Part shown: positions 63,636-64,000 of the stretch, piece by piece
How positions within the stretch are numbered: the stretch's first letter is position 1
Layout of the letters: the number at the start of each line of letters is the position of its first letter
Assembly: GCF_014640175.1 (NCBI RefSeq)
Contig: NZ_BMGL01000012.1
Span: 56,023-120,022 of the forward strand
Direction of reading: 5' to 3'
Source: Psychroflexus salis
Lineage (GTDB): Bacteria; Bacteroidota; Bacteroidia; Flavobacteriales; Flavobacteriaceae
Length of the DNA: 64,000 nucleotides
Notes under the pieces: model-generated
What the model was told of the DNA's origin: nothing
What the model saw: only the letters and a program-made list of their open reading frames with translations
Database searches by the model: none
Position numbers and translations under genes: made by a program

Positions 63636-63860
63636 CTGGAAATTAAAAACTAGCCATGGGCTTTAAATTTATTTGTATGCTTTATATGTAATTCTTCAAT
63701 AATTAAAATACAATGCTCACATAAAGTCCACATAGCTTTTCGTAAACACTGCAAAATTGATTAATTGCTTACTCGGTATTTCCAATAAGTAGTCTTAGAT
63801 TGAAAATTTTCAGTAAACTTTTGCGAACAATATATTTTTGTCTGTCCTCTGTTATCAGTC
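63636..63860. other. Non-coding stretch between mltG and the tandem repeat
   Basis: 225 bases without a credible gene. A perfect TAnnTTTG box (TATTTTTG, 63833-63840) lies about 20 bases before the tandem repeat, without a clear -33 element. A 27-codon minus-strand frame (63650-63733) was considered and not accepted. Confidence 0.5.
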
Positions 63861-64000
63861 ACTATTCACTATTCACTATTCACTAATAACTATTCACTAA
63901 TAACTATTCACTAATAACTATTCACTAATAACTATTCACTAATAACTATTCACTAATAACTATTCACTAATAACTATTCACTAATAACTATTCACTAATA
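63861..64000. repeat. Tandem heptamer / 14-mer repeat, continuing past the window
   Basis: Two copies of ACTATTC (63861-63874) and then nine exact copies of ACTATTCACTAATA (63875-64000). The units are two related heptamers (ACTATTC, ACTAATA). The plus strand contains no G from 63861 to the end. There are no unique spacers, so it is not a CRISPR array. The true length cannot be seen. Confidence 0.95.

Noticed and set aside
63650..63733. 27-codon minus-strand frame beginning MWTLCEHCILIIEEL
   Set aside because: It has a CxxC and reads oddly protein-like, but it is very short, has no promoter box and could be chance in AT-rich DNA. A homologue search would decide.
63861..64000. CRISPR array
   Set aside because: Repeats are directly adjacent 7/14-mers with no unique spacers and no cas genes in the window.

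Overview
This is an AT-rich chromosomal segment from a member of the Bacteroidota, most likely a marine or otherwise aquatic Flavobacteriaceae. The pointers are four secreted proteins with type IX secretion (T9SS) C-terminal sorting tails (YPNP motif), a GldA-type gliding ABC ATPase, MenA (menaquinone), SlyD-like FKBP, and repeated matches to the Bacteroidota promoter element TAnnTTTG just upstream of genes. I cannot name the genus. No rRNA, tRNA, CRISPR array, prophage or intact insertion sequence was seen. Both edges are cut: the left edge lies inside katG and the right edge inside a 7/14-bp tandem repeat.

Layout. 1-3.5 kb: katG (5' truncated), kdsA, thioredoxin. 3.5-10 kb, minus strand: gldA, a secreted M28 peptidase and a 1372-aa subtilisin-like T9SS protease. 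10-14.7 kb, plus strand: a tightly overlapping operon of a DUF2891 lipoprotein, an Nramp-fold transporter without the metal-binding residues, and the three 5-oxoprolinase subunits pxpA-pxpB-pxpC. 14.7-23.1 kb: a divergent membrane-biology locus, with RDD and a periplasmic-binding-fold protein on the minus strand and SpoIIM-like, membrane protein, DUF4129, DUF4350, MoxR ATPase, DUF58 and rdgB on the plus strand. 23.1-32 kb: a small membrane protein, a second DUF58 protein, 3-hydroxyanthranilate dioxygenase, FKBP, a lipoprotein, then the minus-strand run (regulatory-domain protein, sirtuin, purB, menA) and a DEAD-box helicase.

32-38 kb: a surface-related minus-strand cluster (KAS III-like enzyme, FkbM methyltransferase, LamG T9SS protein, GT2 glycosyltransferase) in which the two middle genes are visibly more AT-rich, a frameshifted outer-membrane-type gene, TIGR02757 and a LolD-like ATPase. 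38-46 kb: msrA-folE, DUF2141, a CocE/NonD hydrolase, a SusE/F-like starch-binding T9SS protein behind a LacI-type palindrome, a MarR-nitroreductase-YceI operon with repeated operator-like sites, and two rhodaneses. 46-51.5 kb: a 1303-aa choice-of-anchor L T9SS protein, a LuxC-type acyl-CoA reductase diverging from a 4Fe-4S ferredoxin, and an unlisted 54-aa membrane ORF. 51.9-64 kb: TamB diverging from tsaD, then PPIase, rsmE and DUF4159; HtrA protease; dapF-GNAT-mltG; tandem repeat.

Most of the window is core envelope, stress and biosynthetic genes. The points most worth following up are the pxp operon with its de-metallised Nramp relative, the SpoIIM/RDD/DUF4129/DUF4350/MoxR/DUF58 locus, the LacI- and MarR-type regulatory sites, the one-base frameshift at 36.2 kb, and the G-free heptamer repeat at the right edge. 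All family assignments are by reading; no search was run.
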